20,297 nt of DNA from an uncultured Oscillospiraceae bacterium (GTDB lineage: Bacteria; Bacillota; Clostridia; Oscillospirales; Oscillospiraceae), in NCBI GenBank assembly GCA_910578575.1, contig CAJTQP010000040.1:1-20297 (forward strand), written 5' to 3'. Position 1 is the first letter of the stretch; every line of letters starts with the position of its first letter. The position numbers and the translations under genes are program-made. Shown here in pieces: positions 8,109 through 15,265 of this stretch. Under the pieces are notes generated by a model. That model had not been told where the DNA came from and ran no database searches. It saw only the letters and a list, made by a program, of their open reading frames with translations.

Positions 8109-8137
8109 TTGACAAGTTGGGACGGAAGTGTTATGAT
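8109..8137 (+). promoter_or_regulatory. Promoter of tRNA-Leu
   Basis: A consensus TTGACA, 17-base spacer and TATGAT, placing the start about 20 bases before the mature tRNA 5' end. Confidence 0.88.
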
Positions 8138-8164
8138 GAGAAAGTCTTCTAAAGACAGCGATAT

Positions 8165-8252
8165 GCGCGAGTGGTGGAATTGGCAGACTCGCTAGATTCA
8201 GGTTCTAGTGTGCAATACGCACGTGCGGGTTCAAGTCCCGCCTCGCGCACCA
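8165..8252 (+). tRNA. tRNA-Leu (anticodon CAG)
   Basis: Class II tRNA of 88 bases including encoded CCA. The acceptor stem is GCGCGAG/CTCGCGC with discriminator A. The anticodon stem CTAGA/TCTAG encloses loop TTCAGGT, giving anticodon CAG that reads CTG, the dominant Leu codon of this GC-rich genome. A long variable arm (GTGCAATACGCAC) and the T-loop GGTTCAAGTC are present. Confidence 0.96.
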
Positions 8253-8381
8253 ACCTGTGTTGACAAAAAAGATACAGGAGAAAATGCCACACTTTTGTGT
8301 GGTATTTTTTTATCCTTCAGCAAAACAGCCCGAAATCACGAAGAAGAGTCAAGTTGTCCAGAAACAGAGGACGTGATTCAA
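8253..8381 (+). repeat. Left copy of 129-base inverted repeat after tRNA-Leu
   Basis: It starts with ACCTGTGTTG directly after the tRNA-Leu CCA and ends with CGTGATTCAA. An inverted, similar copy lies at 9080-9208 after tRNA-Ser. Shared blocks include CAGGAGAAAA, the GCCACAC/GTGTGGC hairpin, TCACGAAGAAG and TCCAGAAACAG; by eye about three quarters of positions agree. The similarity reaches about 70 bases past the terminator hairpin, so it is more than a shared terminator. Confidence 0.85.
8284..8311 (+). terminator. Terminator of tRNA-Leu
   Basis: Stem ATGCCACAC with GTGTGGTAT, loop TTTT, then a long T-run. It lies 31 bases after the tRNA, within the left inverted repeat. Confidence 0.88.
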
Positions 8382-8445
8382 ACAATAACACATCCAGAAA
8401 TGCAAGTAAGCATCAAATATCTAAATGACACGCATTTATTATAGA

Positions 8446-8491
8446 GTATTACAGAGGTGCACAGCAAAAGGGCTGCGCACCTCTGTAATAC
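8446..8491. repeat. 46-base long hairpin
   Basis: Two 20-base arms beginning and ending with GTATTACAGAGGTGC/GCACCTCTGTAATAC, with one mismatch, around loop AAAAGG. There is no T-run on either side. It sits where the IS66 transposase C-terminus should continue, so it is either an inserted mini-element or the end of another element. Confidence 0.8.
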
Positions 8492-8512
8492 ATCAAGCAG
8501 AATCAACAGCGT

Positions 8513-9035
8513 AGTTTCAACGATGGAATAGACCGCGATACCGGCATCATCGCTCTTTAGCGCGTTGGGAAATGGCCAATTCTTCCGTCCCAAAGTAAAA
8601 GGACGCACAGCATGCTCGGCCCGATTATTGGACAGCTCCAACCGTCCACCCAGGAATACGTTCATCAGCCAGCACTCCTTGGCGGAGGGCATAGGTCAAT
8701 GCCACACCAAATATACTCTTTTGCACGGGACTTCCTCTCATTTTCTTTTTTCGCCCAAGGGAAAACTCCTTAGCGCCAGGCACAAACTGTTCCGTCCGTG
8801 CGGCCTACCTCGTTCAAAGGAAGGTCTTTGGCTTTCTTCCGGGTTAAACAACGTATTGCAGAGATCCAAGCCCACTTGGGCGGGAGATATTCTCCGCGTA
8901 TCCGTAGGCAGACTTCTCAATGTGTCGGTAAACTCCCGACGTATATACGCCCAACAGCCCACGACGGTAATCGCTTAAGGAAGCTTGTAGTGATATGACG
9001 TATAGCCGTCCGTGTGCAGCATCCCGGAAAATCCA
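8513..9035 (-). pseudogene. IS66-family transposase remnant
   Basis: Remnant of a DDE transposase; the N-terminal half is missing. On minus, starting near 9035, GFSGMLHTDGYTSYHYKLP matches the IS66 core containing a catalytic Asp (HTDGY). A TAA at 8977-8975 interrupts it, after which AITVVGCWAYIRREF continues the family pattern. Further down QKSIFGVALTYALRQ is followed by a frame change near 8672, and LMNVFLGGRLELSNNRAE with the catalytic Glu, then HAVRPFTLGRKNW and AVYSIVET. The match stops abruptly at about 8513, close to the long hairpin. At least one stop and one frameshift make it inactive. No terminal inverted repeats of IS66 type are visible. It lies wholly between the two inverted tRNA-flank repeats. 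Confidence 0.9.
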
Positions 9036-9079
9036 TTTTATCATCTGGGGATAGGTACCTAGCTATTTGACGCCTATAG

Positions 9080-9208
9080 TTGAATCACGCCCCCTGTTTC
9101 TGGAAAATTTGATCCTTCTTCGTGAAATCAGTCTGTTTTGTTGTGAATATGCGAAAAAGCCACACAAAAGTGTGGCTTTTTCTCCTGCGTCTTTTTTCCA
9201 ACACAGGT
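9080..9208 (-). repeat. Right copy of 129-base inverted repeat after tRNA-Ser
   Basis: Read on minus it begins with ACCTGTGTTG, sharing the last A of the tRNA-Ser CCA, and ends with CGTGATTCAA at 9080. It is the inverted partner of 8253-8381. The pair encloses about 700 bases with the IS66 wreck. Confidence 0.85.
9154..9181 (-). terminator. Terminator of tRNA-Ser
   Basis: A 12-bp stem AAAAAGCCACAC with GTGTGGCTTTTT around a 4-base loop, so the T-rich arm itself supplies the U-tract on minus. It lies 26 bases after the tRNA. Confidence 0.88.
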
Positions 9209-9300
9209 GGCGGAGAAGGAGGGATTCGAACCCTCGAGACCCTTTTGAGGCCTACACGATTTCCAATCGTGCGCGCTCGACCAAACTACGCGACTTCTCC
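9208..9300 (-). tRNA. tRNA-Ser (anticodon GGA)
   Basis: Class II tRNA of 93 bases with encoded CCA. The acceptor stem is GGAGAAG/CTTCTCC with discriminator G, as expected for serine. The anticodon stem CACGA/TCGTG encloses TTGGAAA, giving anticodon GGA for TCC/TCT. A long variable arm (GGCCTCAAAAGGGTCTC) and the GGTTCGAATCC T-arm are present. Confidence 0.96.
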
Positions 9301-9358
9301 GTGTTTGCTCAGCTCTCTGCTGTCTGATTTTCTTGCCCTCTCGAAAGGCAACAACGAT

Positions 9359-9386
9359 ATTATAGCAAGTTTTTCTGGGAAGTCAA
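9359..9386 (-). promoter_or_regulatory. Promoter of tRNA-Ser
   Basis: On minus TTGACT (9386-9381), a 16-base spacer and a perfect TATAAT (9364-9359), about 50 bases before the tRNA 5' end. Confidence 0.85.
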
Positions 9387-9474
9387 GAGGAAAATGAAAA
9401 AAATTCAAGTTTTTTCTGTGCCCCTGGGACAGCATCCGACACCTGTGCATAGCCTGGAGGGAGGAGTGAGAGAA

Positions 9475-10683
9475 ATGAAGCGTTTTTTGTGTAGTTTTGC
9501 CATCCTACTGGCCGTCCTGCTCAGCGTCCCCTTCCTCCCCACCGCCGGTGCCCAGGGTCCGCTCTATGAGGGCATCGACGTCAGCGTCTGGCAGGGGAAC
9601 ATCGACTTCTCCCAGGTCAAGGCCGCCGGGAAGAAGTTCGTCTATATCCGGGCCGGGTATGGCCTATACCAAGACCGTTATTTTTCGCAGAATGCCCGAA
9701 ACGCCCATGACGCAGGGCTGCAAACCGGGTTTTATTTTTATGTCACCGCCAGAAATGAGATCCAAGCCCGTCAGCAGGCGGAATTTTTCGCTGCCCTCAT
9801 CCGGGACCAGCCTTACACCTGCCGCCCAGCTGTGGACTTTGAGAGCTTCGGGAATCTGTCCGACCCCGCCCTCAACCGCATCGCCCTGGCCTTCGCCCAG
9901 ACCTTGGAGGCGGAAACCGGCCAACTCCCCCTCTTTTACACCAACACCTCCAGCGCTGCCTACCGTTGGGACGTGGCCCTGACCCGTTATCCCCTGTGGG
10001 TGGCGGAATACGGCGTGTCTGAGCCCAGCACCACCGGCCACTGGCCTGGGTGGGTGGGCTTCCAGTACGGGGCAGGCTATGTGGCGGGCATCCGGGGCCA
10101 GGTGGACCTGGACCTGTTCTCCCCAGAGGTCCTGTTATCCGCCCTCCCCTTTGTGGATATCCTCCCAGACAGTTGGTATTATGACGCCCTGGTGGACCTC
10201 CACCGGCGGGGCATCGTTCTGGGCTCCGGCGGGTATTTCCATCCGGACCGGGCAACCACGCGGGCAGAGGCGGTGGCCTTCCTCTATCGTCTGGCGGGTT
10301 CCCCTAGCACCGCCGGGGGGCTCCACTTCACCGATGTGTCCCCCAACGCCTGGTACGCCCACGCCGTCCACTGGGCCCAGGTCCGCAACATCGCCCAAGG
10401 CGTGGCCCCTGGCCGCTTCGCCCCGGAAGAGGCGGTGAGCCGGGAGGACTTCGCCCTTTTCCTCTACCGGGACCGGGCCATTAAAGGCCACGACGTCAGC
10501 GCCAGGGCCGATCTGGCCGCCTTCTCCGACGGCGACACCGTCGCCCCCTGGGCCAGAGAGGCCGTCTCCTGGGCTGTGGCAGAGGGCATCCTCCAGGGTG
10601 GCGGCCACCGTCAGCTCTCCCCCAACGCCCCCGCCCTGCGGGATCAGTGCGTGGTGATGCTCCAGCGTTATACGCAAATATAA
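9475..10683 (+). CDS. Secreted GH25 lysozyme with three SLH-like repeats
   Basis: Predicted cell-wall muramidase of 402 residues, exported and held at the surface. The start is the ATG at 9475, eight bases after GGAGGGAGGAG; an in-frame ATG at 9394 would place 27 extra residues before the signal peptide. Signal peptide 1-26 (cleavage near TAGA-QG). The GH25 domain runs about 31-222, with EGIDVSVWQG (Asp35), FVYIRAGYG, the catalytic pair in AVDFESFG (Asp121, Glu123), LPLFYTN and WVAEYG, and ends with GQVDLDLF. The C-terminal third has three S-layer-homology-like repeats (about 226-275, 285-335, 348-398) with typical F.DV....WY..A and FxPxxAxTRAEAVAFLYR features; the second and third are more divergent. 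It is monocistronic, transcribed away from tRNA-Ser. SLH domains in other Firmicutes bind pyruvylated wall polymers. Confidence 0.95.
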   Translation: MKRFLCSFAILLAVLLSVPFLPTAGAQGPLYEGIDVSVWQGNIDFSQVKAAGKKFVYIRAGYGLYQDRYFSQNARNAHDAGLQTGFYFYVTARNEIQARQQAEFFAALIRDQPYTCRPAVDFESFGNLSDPALNRIALAFAQTLEAETGQLPLFYTNTSSAAYRWDVALTRYPLWVAEYGVSEPSTTGHWPGWVGFQYGAGYVAGIRGQVDLDLFSPEVLLSALPFVDILPDSWYYDALVDLHRRGIVLGSGGYFHPDRATTRAEAVAFLYRLAGSPSTAGGLHFTDVSPNAWYAHAVHWAQVRNIAQGVAPGRFAPEEAVSREDFALFLYRDRAIKGHDVSARADLAAFSDGDTVAPWAREAVSWAVAEGILQGGGHRQLSPNAPALRDQCVVMLQRYTQI

Positions 10684-10735
10684 ACCCGCCCCTTCCCTCG
10701 AAAAAAGAGCTGTAAAAAACAGTCCTGAACGCAAT

Positions 10736-10769
10736 CGCGGTCACGCGATGCAGTGTGGCCGCGGTTTTT
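10736..10769 (+). terminator. First terminator after the lysozyme gene
   Basis: Stem CGCGGTCAC with GTGGCCGCG (one G-T pair), 10-base loop, then GTTTTT. Confidence 0.7.
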
Positions 10770-10777
10770 CCAAGATA

Positions 10778-10816
10778 GCAACGGTGGTCTCTTGTTTGTG
10801 ACCACCGTTGCCTTTT
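10778..10816 (+). terminator. Second terminator after the lysozyme gene
   Basis: A 12-bp perfect stem GCAACGGTGGTC with GACCACCGTTGC, 10-base loop, then CTTTT. Together with the hairpin at 10736 it insulates the lysozyme gene from the kinase operon. Confidence 0.75.
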
Positions 10817-10880
10817 CGGGGCTTTTTGGGTAGCCTCCATATCTGCGGGCAAATTGCGTGCAGGTACGGGACAATATGCC

Positions 10881-10909
10881 TTGACATTATGGTAAAAATG
10901 TACTATTGT
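10881..10909 (+). promoter_or_regulatory. Promoter of the kinase-REC-CheX-CheY operon
   Basis: Consensus TTGACA (10881-10886), 17-base spacer, TATTGT (10904-10909). The predicted start near 10916 gives a leader of about 60 bases before the kinase ATG. Confidence 0.85.
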
Positions 10910-10977
10910 TATTCTTGCAAAACTTCGCGCTCTTTTTCCCCAGTAGGGAACGCGGAACGCGAACAGGTGAGAGTGAA

Positions 10978-13827
10978 ATGGTAAACTTTGTCATCCTGCT
11001 GGAATGCTTTGGCATGCTCCTGACTTTTGTGGCGCTGCTCCTGCTGCTCAACGGAGATGGCGCCAGGGAGCAAAAGCTGCTGATTTTCATTATGTGCAGC
11101 TCCCTGGTGCAGAACGTAGGCTATCTGCTAGAGCTGACCGCCCCCTGCGTGGAGGCCGCCGTGACGGCGGTGAAGGTGGAGAACGTAGGCTCGGCCTTTG
11201 CCCCCCTGTGCTACTGTTGGTTTATCTACATCTATTGCTACGCGACCCCACCAAAAACCCTTTTGCGCATCCTCACTGCCATCAGCTTTTGTGTCCTGCC
11301 CATAGTATTTTTCAATTGGAACAACCTTTTTTACCAGGACATCCAGTGGCTGACGGCAGCGGACAACTTCCACTATATCGGCATTACTTACGGCCCGCTT
11401 TATTTCGTCTCCATGCTGAGCCGTATCATGATTCCCTACGTCCTGTGCATTTTTACCCTTGTGCGGGCAATATATCTGCGTGCGGACCATGAGGTCAACC
11501 GCCAGTACTGGACCATCCTGGGCATCTCCACCCTGCCGGTGGTGATGTTGATCGCTTACGTGTGCAAGCTCACCCAGGTGTTTGACCTCACCCCGGTGAC
11601 CATGGCCATCTCCATGTCTATGGTGGTCATCGTGGTGTGGAGCCGGCGCAACTACGACTTCCGCCACTTGGCGGCGGAGAAGGTGCTGGAAAGCCTGGGA
11701 GATGGCGTGATCGCCCTGGACGACCACGACAGGCTGATCAGCTATAACCGGGCGGCCGCCCTCATCTTTACCAGCCTGCCCGCCCATAAGCTGGGGGAGA
11801 ACATCCGAGTGGTGGAGGACTTCCGGGAGGAGATGCTCAACGAGAACATCCCCTGGAGCTTCTCCATCAACGGCCAGCACTATGAGTCCCACAGCAAGCA
11901 GATCATGGATGAAACCGGCCGGAAACAGGGCTGCGTCATCCTGATCCTGGATATGACCGATATCAAGGCCTACATCAACGAGATCAAGCGCGTGCGGCAG
12001 CAGGCGGAAAAGGCCAATATCGCCAAAAGTGAGTTTTTGGCCAATATGTCCCACGAGATCCGCACCCCCATGAACGCCATCATCGGGCTCAATGAGATCA
12101 TCATGGAGGAATGCAGGGATACCCCCATCTACACCCATGCCAAGGACGTACAGTCCGCAGCCAGGAACCTGCTGGCCATCATCAACGACATTTTGGATCT
12201 GTCCAAGGTGGAGGCAGGTAAGATGGAGCTGGTGTATAGCGACTACCATCTGAAAACTGTTGTAGACGAGGTGGTGGGCATGATGGACATGGCCGCCTCC
12301 AAACGCGGGCTGATCTTAAAATATGAGTGCGACAGCGCACTCCCCTGCCGGTATCACGGCGATGAGGGGCGGATCAAGCAGATCCTCATCAACATCCTCA
12401 ACAATGCCATCAAATTTACCAAGGAGGGCTATGTGCGGGCCAGCGTCACCGGTGCCCCCGGCGCCAACGAGGAGGAGCTGCTGCTCACCTTCCAGGTGGA
12501 GGACACCGGCTGCGGCATCCGGGAGGCGGACCTGGACAAGATTTTTGAGGACTTCCGCCAAGTGGACGCCAAGCGCAACCGAAGCGTGGAGGGCACCGGC
12601 CTGGGGCTGGCCATCGTCAAGCACCTGGTGGAGCTGATGTCCGGCACCATCCAGGTGGACAGCGTCTACGGCAAGGGGACCGTATTTTCCATCACCATTC
12701 CCCAAAAGATCGTAGACCGGCGCTCCATCGCCCAGGTCCCAGAAATCCCGCCGGCGGAGCAGGAGCACGGGGAGCAGTTCACCGCGCCCGACGTGAAGGT
12801 GCTGGTGGTGGACGACAACGTCATCAACCGCAAGGTAGCCAGAGGTCTGTTGAAGGACTACGCCTTCAAGCTCAGCGAGGCCGAGAGTGGACCTGAGGCC
12901 ATCGAGATGGTGGGCAAAAACCGCTATGATATCATCTTCATGGACCACATGATGCCCATGATGGACGGCATCGAAGCGGCGGAGATCATCCGCAGGGACT
13001 GCGGGGAGAACGGGGCTGCCCCGGTGATCATCGCCCTGACGGCCAACGCCATGGAGGGGATGCGGGAGATGTTCCTGTCACGAGGCTTCCAAGACTTCAT
13101 CGCCAAGCCCCTGGACCGGCGGGAGCTGGGCCAGCTTCTGGCCCGCTGGATCCCGGAGGAGCGCCGGCAGGCCCCGTTGGAGGAAGCCCCCGCCGCCGGG
13201 CTGGACCCGTCCGCGTTCCAGATCCAGGGGATCGACATGGACGCCGCCATGCGCTATTATACCGGCGACGAGGCGGGCTTTTTGGAGCTGTTGGAGCTCT
13301 ATCACATGGACGGGCTGCGCAAGACGGAGCTCTTACAGGAACTGGTCGGGTCTGACCTTGACCGCTACCGCACGGAGGTACACGCCCTCAAGAGCGCCGC
13401 AGCCAACATCGGCGCCATGGAGGTTTCCAACCTGGCCCGCGCCCAGGAAAACGCCGCGACCCAGGGGGATACAGACTATATCCAGCAGCAATTCCCCCAA
13501 CTGTTGGAGGCCCACACGGCCCTATTGGAGCGGCTTGGGCGCTTCCTAGCGAGGCGGCAAAGGGGGGATCCGGCGGAGAAGCTTCCCCCCCTATCCCACC
13601 AGGAGATCACAGAGCGGGTGAGGGCGGCCCTGAGCGAGCTGGAAGATTTCCGCTCAGAGGCGTGCGCCGGGATGGTGGAGGCTATGCTGCGCTATACACT
13701 GCCCCAGAATGTAGAGCGCAGCCTCAAGGAGATCCAAGGGCAGCTGAAGCTGTTTGAGGACGACGATGCGGAGTCGCTGCTGGGTCAGCTTCTGCGTGAG
13801 CTTGAAAAGGAGGATGGGTGCAAATGA
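10978..13827 (+). CDS. Hybrid sensor histidine kinase (7TM-PAS-HisKA-HATPase-REC-HPt)
   Basis: A 949-residue membrane kinase with a full phosphorelay in one chain. The start is the ATG at 10978 behind AGGTGAGA; upstream codons overlap the promoter. Residues 1-220 form about seven hydrophobic segments like the N-terminal 7TM region of histidine kinases. A PAS-like domain spans about 235-330 (LESLGDGVIALDD...). HisKA has SHEIRTPMN with the phospho-accepting His359. HATPase has the N box NILNNAIKFT (near 473), DTGCGI and GTGLGLAIVK (near 540). REC has LVVDDN, Asp656 in FMDHMMPMMDG and Lys709. HPt has HALKSAAANIGA with His802. About 95 further helical residues follow. No ligand domain is obvious outside the membrane, so the input is unknown. 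It ends with an ATGA overlap into the next REC gene. Confidence 0.95.
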   Translation: MVNFVILLECFGMLLTFVALLLLLNGDGAREQKLLIFIMCSSLVQNVGYLLELTAPCVEAAVTAVKVENVGSAFAPLCYCWFIYIYCYATPPKTLLRILTAISFCVLPIVFFNWNNLFYQDIQWLTAADNFHYIGITYGPLYFVSMLSRIMIPYVLCIFTLVRAIYLRADHEVNRQYWTILGISTLPVVMLIAYVCKLTQVFDLTPVTMAISMSMVVIVVWSRRNYDFRHLAAEKVLESLGDGVIALDDHDRLISYNRAAALIFTSLPAHKLGENIRVVEDFREEMLNENIPWSFSINGQHYESHSKQIMDETGRKQGCVILILDMTDIKAYINEIKRVRQQAEKANIAKSEFLANMSHEIRTPMNAIIGLNEIIMEECRDTPIYTHAKDVQSAARNLLAIINDILDLSKVEAGKMELVYSDYHLKTVVDEVVGMMDMAASKRGLILKYECDSALPCRYHGDEGRIKQILINILNNAIKFTKEGYVRASVTGAPGANEEELLLTFQVEDTGCGIREADLDKIFEDFRQVDAKRNRSVEGTGLGLAIVKHLVELMSGTIQVDSVYGKGTVFSITIPQKIVDRRSIAQVPEIPPAEQEHGEQFTAPDVKVLVVDDNVINRKVARGLLKDYAFKLSEAESGPEAIEMVGKNRYDIIFMDHMMPMMDGIEAAEIIRRDCGENGAAPVIIALTANAMEGMREMFLSRGFQDFIAKPLDRRELGQLLARWIPEERRQAPLEEAPAAGLDPSAFQIQGIDMDAAMRYYTGDEAGFLELLELYHMDGLRKTELLQELVGSDLDRYRTEVHALKSAAANIGAMEVSNLARAQENAATQGDTDYIQQQFPQLLEAHTALLERLGRFLARRQRGDPAEKLPPLSHQEITERVRAALSELEDFRSEACAGMVEAMLRYTLPQNVERSLKEIQGQLKLFEDDDAESLLGQLLRELEKEDGCK

Positions 13828-14219
13828 TTCAAACAAGCAAATGGTCGAGTAGAAAATGTATTTTGGCGGTGGATGACGCGGCGACGATCCTGTCGCGGAT
13901 CAAAGACACCCTAGGGAAATATTATGACGTGGTTACGGTAAATTCCGGGGTGCGGGCCTTGCGGTATCTGGAAAAGGTCAAGCCGGACCTGATCCTGCTG
14001 GATATCCGCATGACCCCCAAGAACGGCTTTGATACTCTGCGGGAAATCCGCGACATGGAGGACCGGGCAGACATCCCGGTGATCATGCTCACCGCTGTGG
14101 AGGACAGAAATTCCGTTTTGGAGGGCATCACCCTGGGGATCAGCGATTACATCTTGAAACCCTTTACCCCCGACGACCTGCTCAGCCGCATACGGCGGGT
14201 GTTGGACAGCAAGGGGTAA
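13824..14219 (+). CDS. Stand-alone response regulator receiver protein
   Basis: A 131-residue single-domain REC protein with no output domain. The start is the ATG at 13824, overlapping the kinase stop by four bases (ATGA) and lying ten bases after AGGAGG; a GTG at 13818 is closer to that site but less likely. Acidic pair DD at 17-18, phospho-acceptor Asp60 in LILLDIRM, Thr90 and Lys112 in LKPF are all present, so phosphorylation should work. The loop after the Asp reads IRMTPKNGFD instead of the usual MPGMDG. It probably takes phosphate from HPt His802 of the kinase; this follows from position, not from direct evidence. Confidence 0.93.
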   Translation: MIQTSKWSSRKCILAVDDAATILSRIKDTLGKYYDVVTVNSGVRALRYLEKVKPDLILLDIRMTPKNGFDTLREIRDMEDRADIPVIMLTAVEDRNSVLEGITLGISDYILKPFTPDDLLSRIRRVLDSKG

Positions 14220-14256
14220 GCCAGGGTGGATTTGGAGAGAACAGGGGGCAGGAGAG

Positions 14257-14748
14257 ATGAGTGCTGCAATGACAAAGGAAGGGCTGGCGCAGATATTGGA
14301 TCAGGCGCTGCAAGACGTCACAGAGCGGACCGCCGGTGTGCGGCTATTCCAGGGGGACCAACCTCTGGGGAAGGACCTGTGTACCGTCCACATCACGTTT
14401 GACGAGGGCTTTGACACCAGCCTCACCCTCTGCGCTGATACAGGACTGCTGGTGCGTATGGCCCGCAATTCCTTTCATGAGGAGGTTGTGACGCCAGAGG
14501 ATTTGGAAGAGTTCAGCAAGGAGTATTTGAACGTGCTTTGCGGCAAGGTGGCGGGGGCGGTGTTCCGGGCCACCCAGGTGCCGGTCCATTTTGGCGCCCC
14601 TATGTTTTATTCCGGGCGTTACGAGCCGGCGGGACAGGCAGCCCAGTTCATCCTCACCTATGCCGATGAACAAAATAGTGAGGGCGCACAGCTGATCCAT
14701 CATGTGTCCTGCGCCCATGGAGACGGGGCCGGTCCCGGCGAAAGCTAA
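14257..14748 (+). CDS. CheX/CheC-like phosphatase of phospho-REC proteins
   Basis: A 163-residue protein with the CheX fold signature. CheC/CheX/FliY phosphatases dephosphorylate CheY-type receivers with a Glu and an Asn on one helix (ExxN..., often followed by G). Here EFSKEYLNVLCGKVAG gives Glu89, Asn92 and Gly96, so the active-site pattern is complete. Strand-rich segments before (TVHITFDEGFDTSLTL) and after (VHFGAPMFYSG, QFILTYADEQ) fit the family. A Gly-rich tail ends it. GCAGGAGAG precedes the ATG. It lies between two REC genes, 37 bases after the first and 20 before the second, so it very likely acts on one or both. No flagellar or chemoreceptor genes are in the window. Family assignment is from motif and length, without a search. 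Confidence 0.8.
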   Translation: MSAAMTKEGLAQILDQALQDVTERTAGVRLFQGDQPLGKDLCTVHITFDEGFDTSLTLCADTGLLVRMARNSFHEEVVTPEDLEEFSKEYLNVLCGKVAGAVFRATQVPVHFGAPMFYSGRYEPAGQAAQFILTYADEQNSEGAQLIHHVSCAHGDGAGPGES

Positions 14749-14768
14749 CAAGAGGGGGTATATCAAAG

Positions 14769-15131
14769 ATGCATAGGCGGATCATGGTAGTGGACGATTC
14801 CCGGCTGGTGAGAGTCCAGTTGGAGGACGTTTTGAAGGGGACAGAGTATGAAGTCGCGGCCTACTGCCGCAGCGGCGAGGACGCCATCGCGCAGTACGCC
14901 ACAGTGCAGCCCGATCTGGTCACGATGGATATCATCATGCCGGGGATGGATGGCTTGGACGCCGCCGAGGCGATCCTGAAAAACCATCCAGATGCCAGGA
15001 TCGTGATGATCTCCTCCCTGGCATACGACGAGACCTTTGCCAGGGCCAAAACCATCGGAGCCAAAGGCTTTGTGGAGAAACCCTTCCATCAGGAACAGTT
15101 GTTGAAGGTATTTGCGCAGGCGCTTTCCTAA
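14769..15131 (+). CDS. CheY-like response regulator
   Basis: A 120-residue single-domain receiver. VVDD (Asp9, Asp10), phospho-acceptor Asp54 in VTMDIIMPGMDG, Ser82 in MISSLAYDE and Lys104 in VEKPF are intact. The C-terminal face (TFARAKTIGAKGFVEKPF) is closer to classical CheY/Spo0A-type receivers than the upstream REC protein. AGAGGGGG lies about ten bases before the ATG. It is the last gene of the operon, ending before a strong hairpin terminator. With no output domain it must act by binding another protein; the partner is not in the window. Confidence 0.93.
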   Translation: MHRRIMVVDDSRLVRVQLEDVLKGTEYEVAAYCRSGEDAIAQYATVQPDLVTMDIIMPGMDGLDAAEAILKNHPDARIVMISSLAYDETFARAKTIGAKGFVEKPFHQEQLLKVFAQALS

Positions 15132-15188
15132 GCCTGCCATCGAGGAACGGGTTGTAAAAGGCTTCGATCTTCCAATCGCAGAACAAAC

Positions 15189-15235
15189 AAATCCCCTCAA
15201 AAGGCCCTGGACATACAGCCTTTTGAGGGGATTTT
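15189..15235. terminator. Bidirectional terminator
   Basis: A 17-bp stem (AAATCCCCTCAAAAGGC with GCCTTTTGAGGGGATTT), 12-base loop, T-run on plus and A-run on the left side. It serves the signalling operon from the left and the lipoprotein gene from the right. Confidence 0.9.
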
Positions 15236-15265
15236 TCTATGGAATTCTTATCGTGTTCTTTGTCC

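Noticed and set aside
8378..8692. 104-residue minus-strand frame as a gene of its own
   Set aside because: It is the C-terminal IS66 segment after a frameshift; its first residues and its tail past the YSIVET motif do not belong to the family.
8565..8978. 137-codon plus-strand frame in the tRNA interval
   Set aside because: Antisense to the IS66 remnant, with no motif or ribosome site.
8253..9208. Inverted repeats as IS66 terminal repeats
   Set aside because: IS66 ends are short; these arms are 129 bases, include tRNA terminators and begin at the tRNA 3' ends.
14257..15131. Part of a flagellar/chemotaxis operon
   Set aside because: No cheA, cheW, receptor or flagellar gene is present; the neighbours are a hybrid kinase and unrelated envelope genes.
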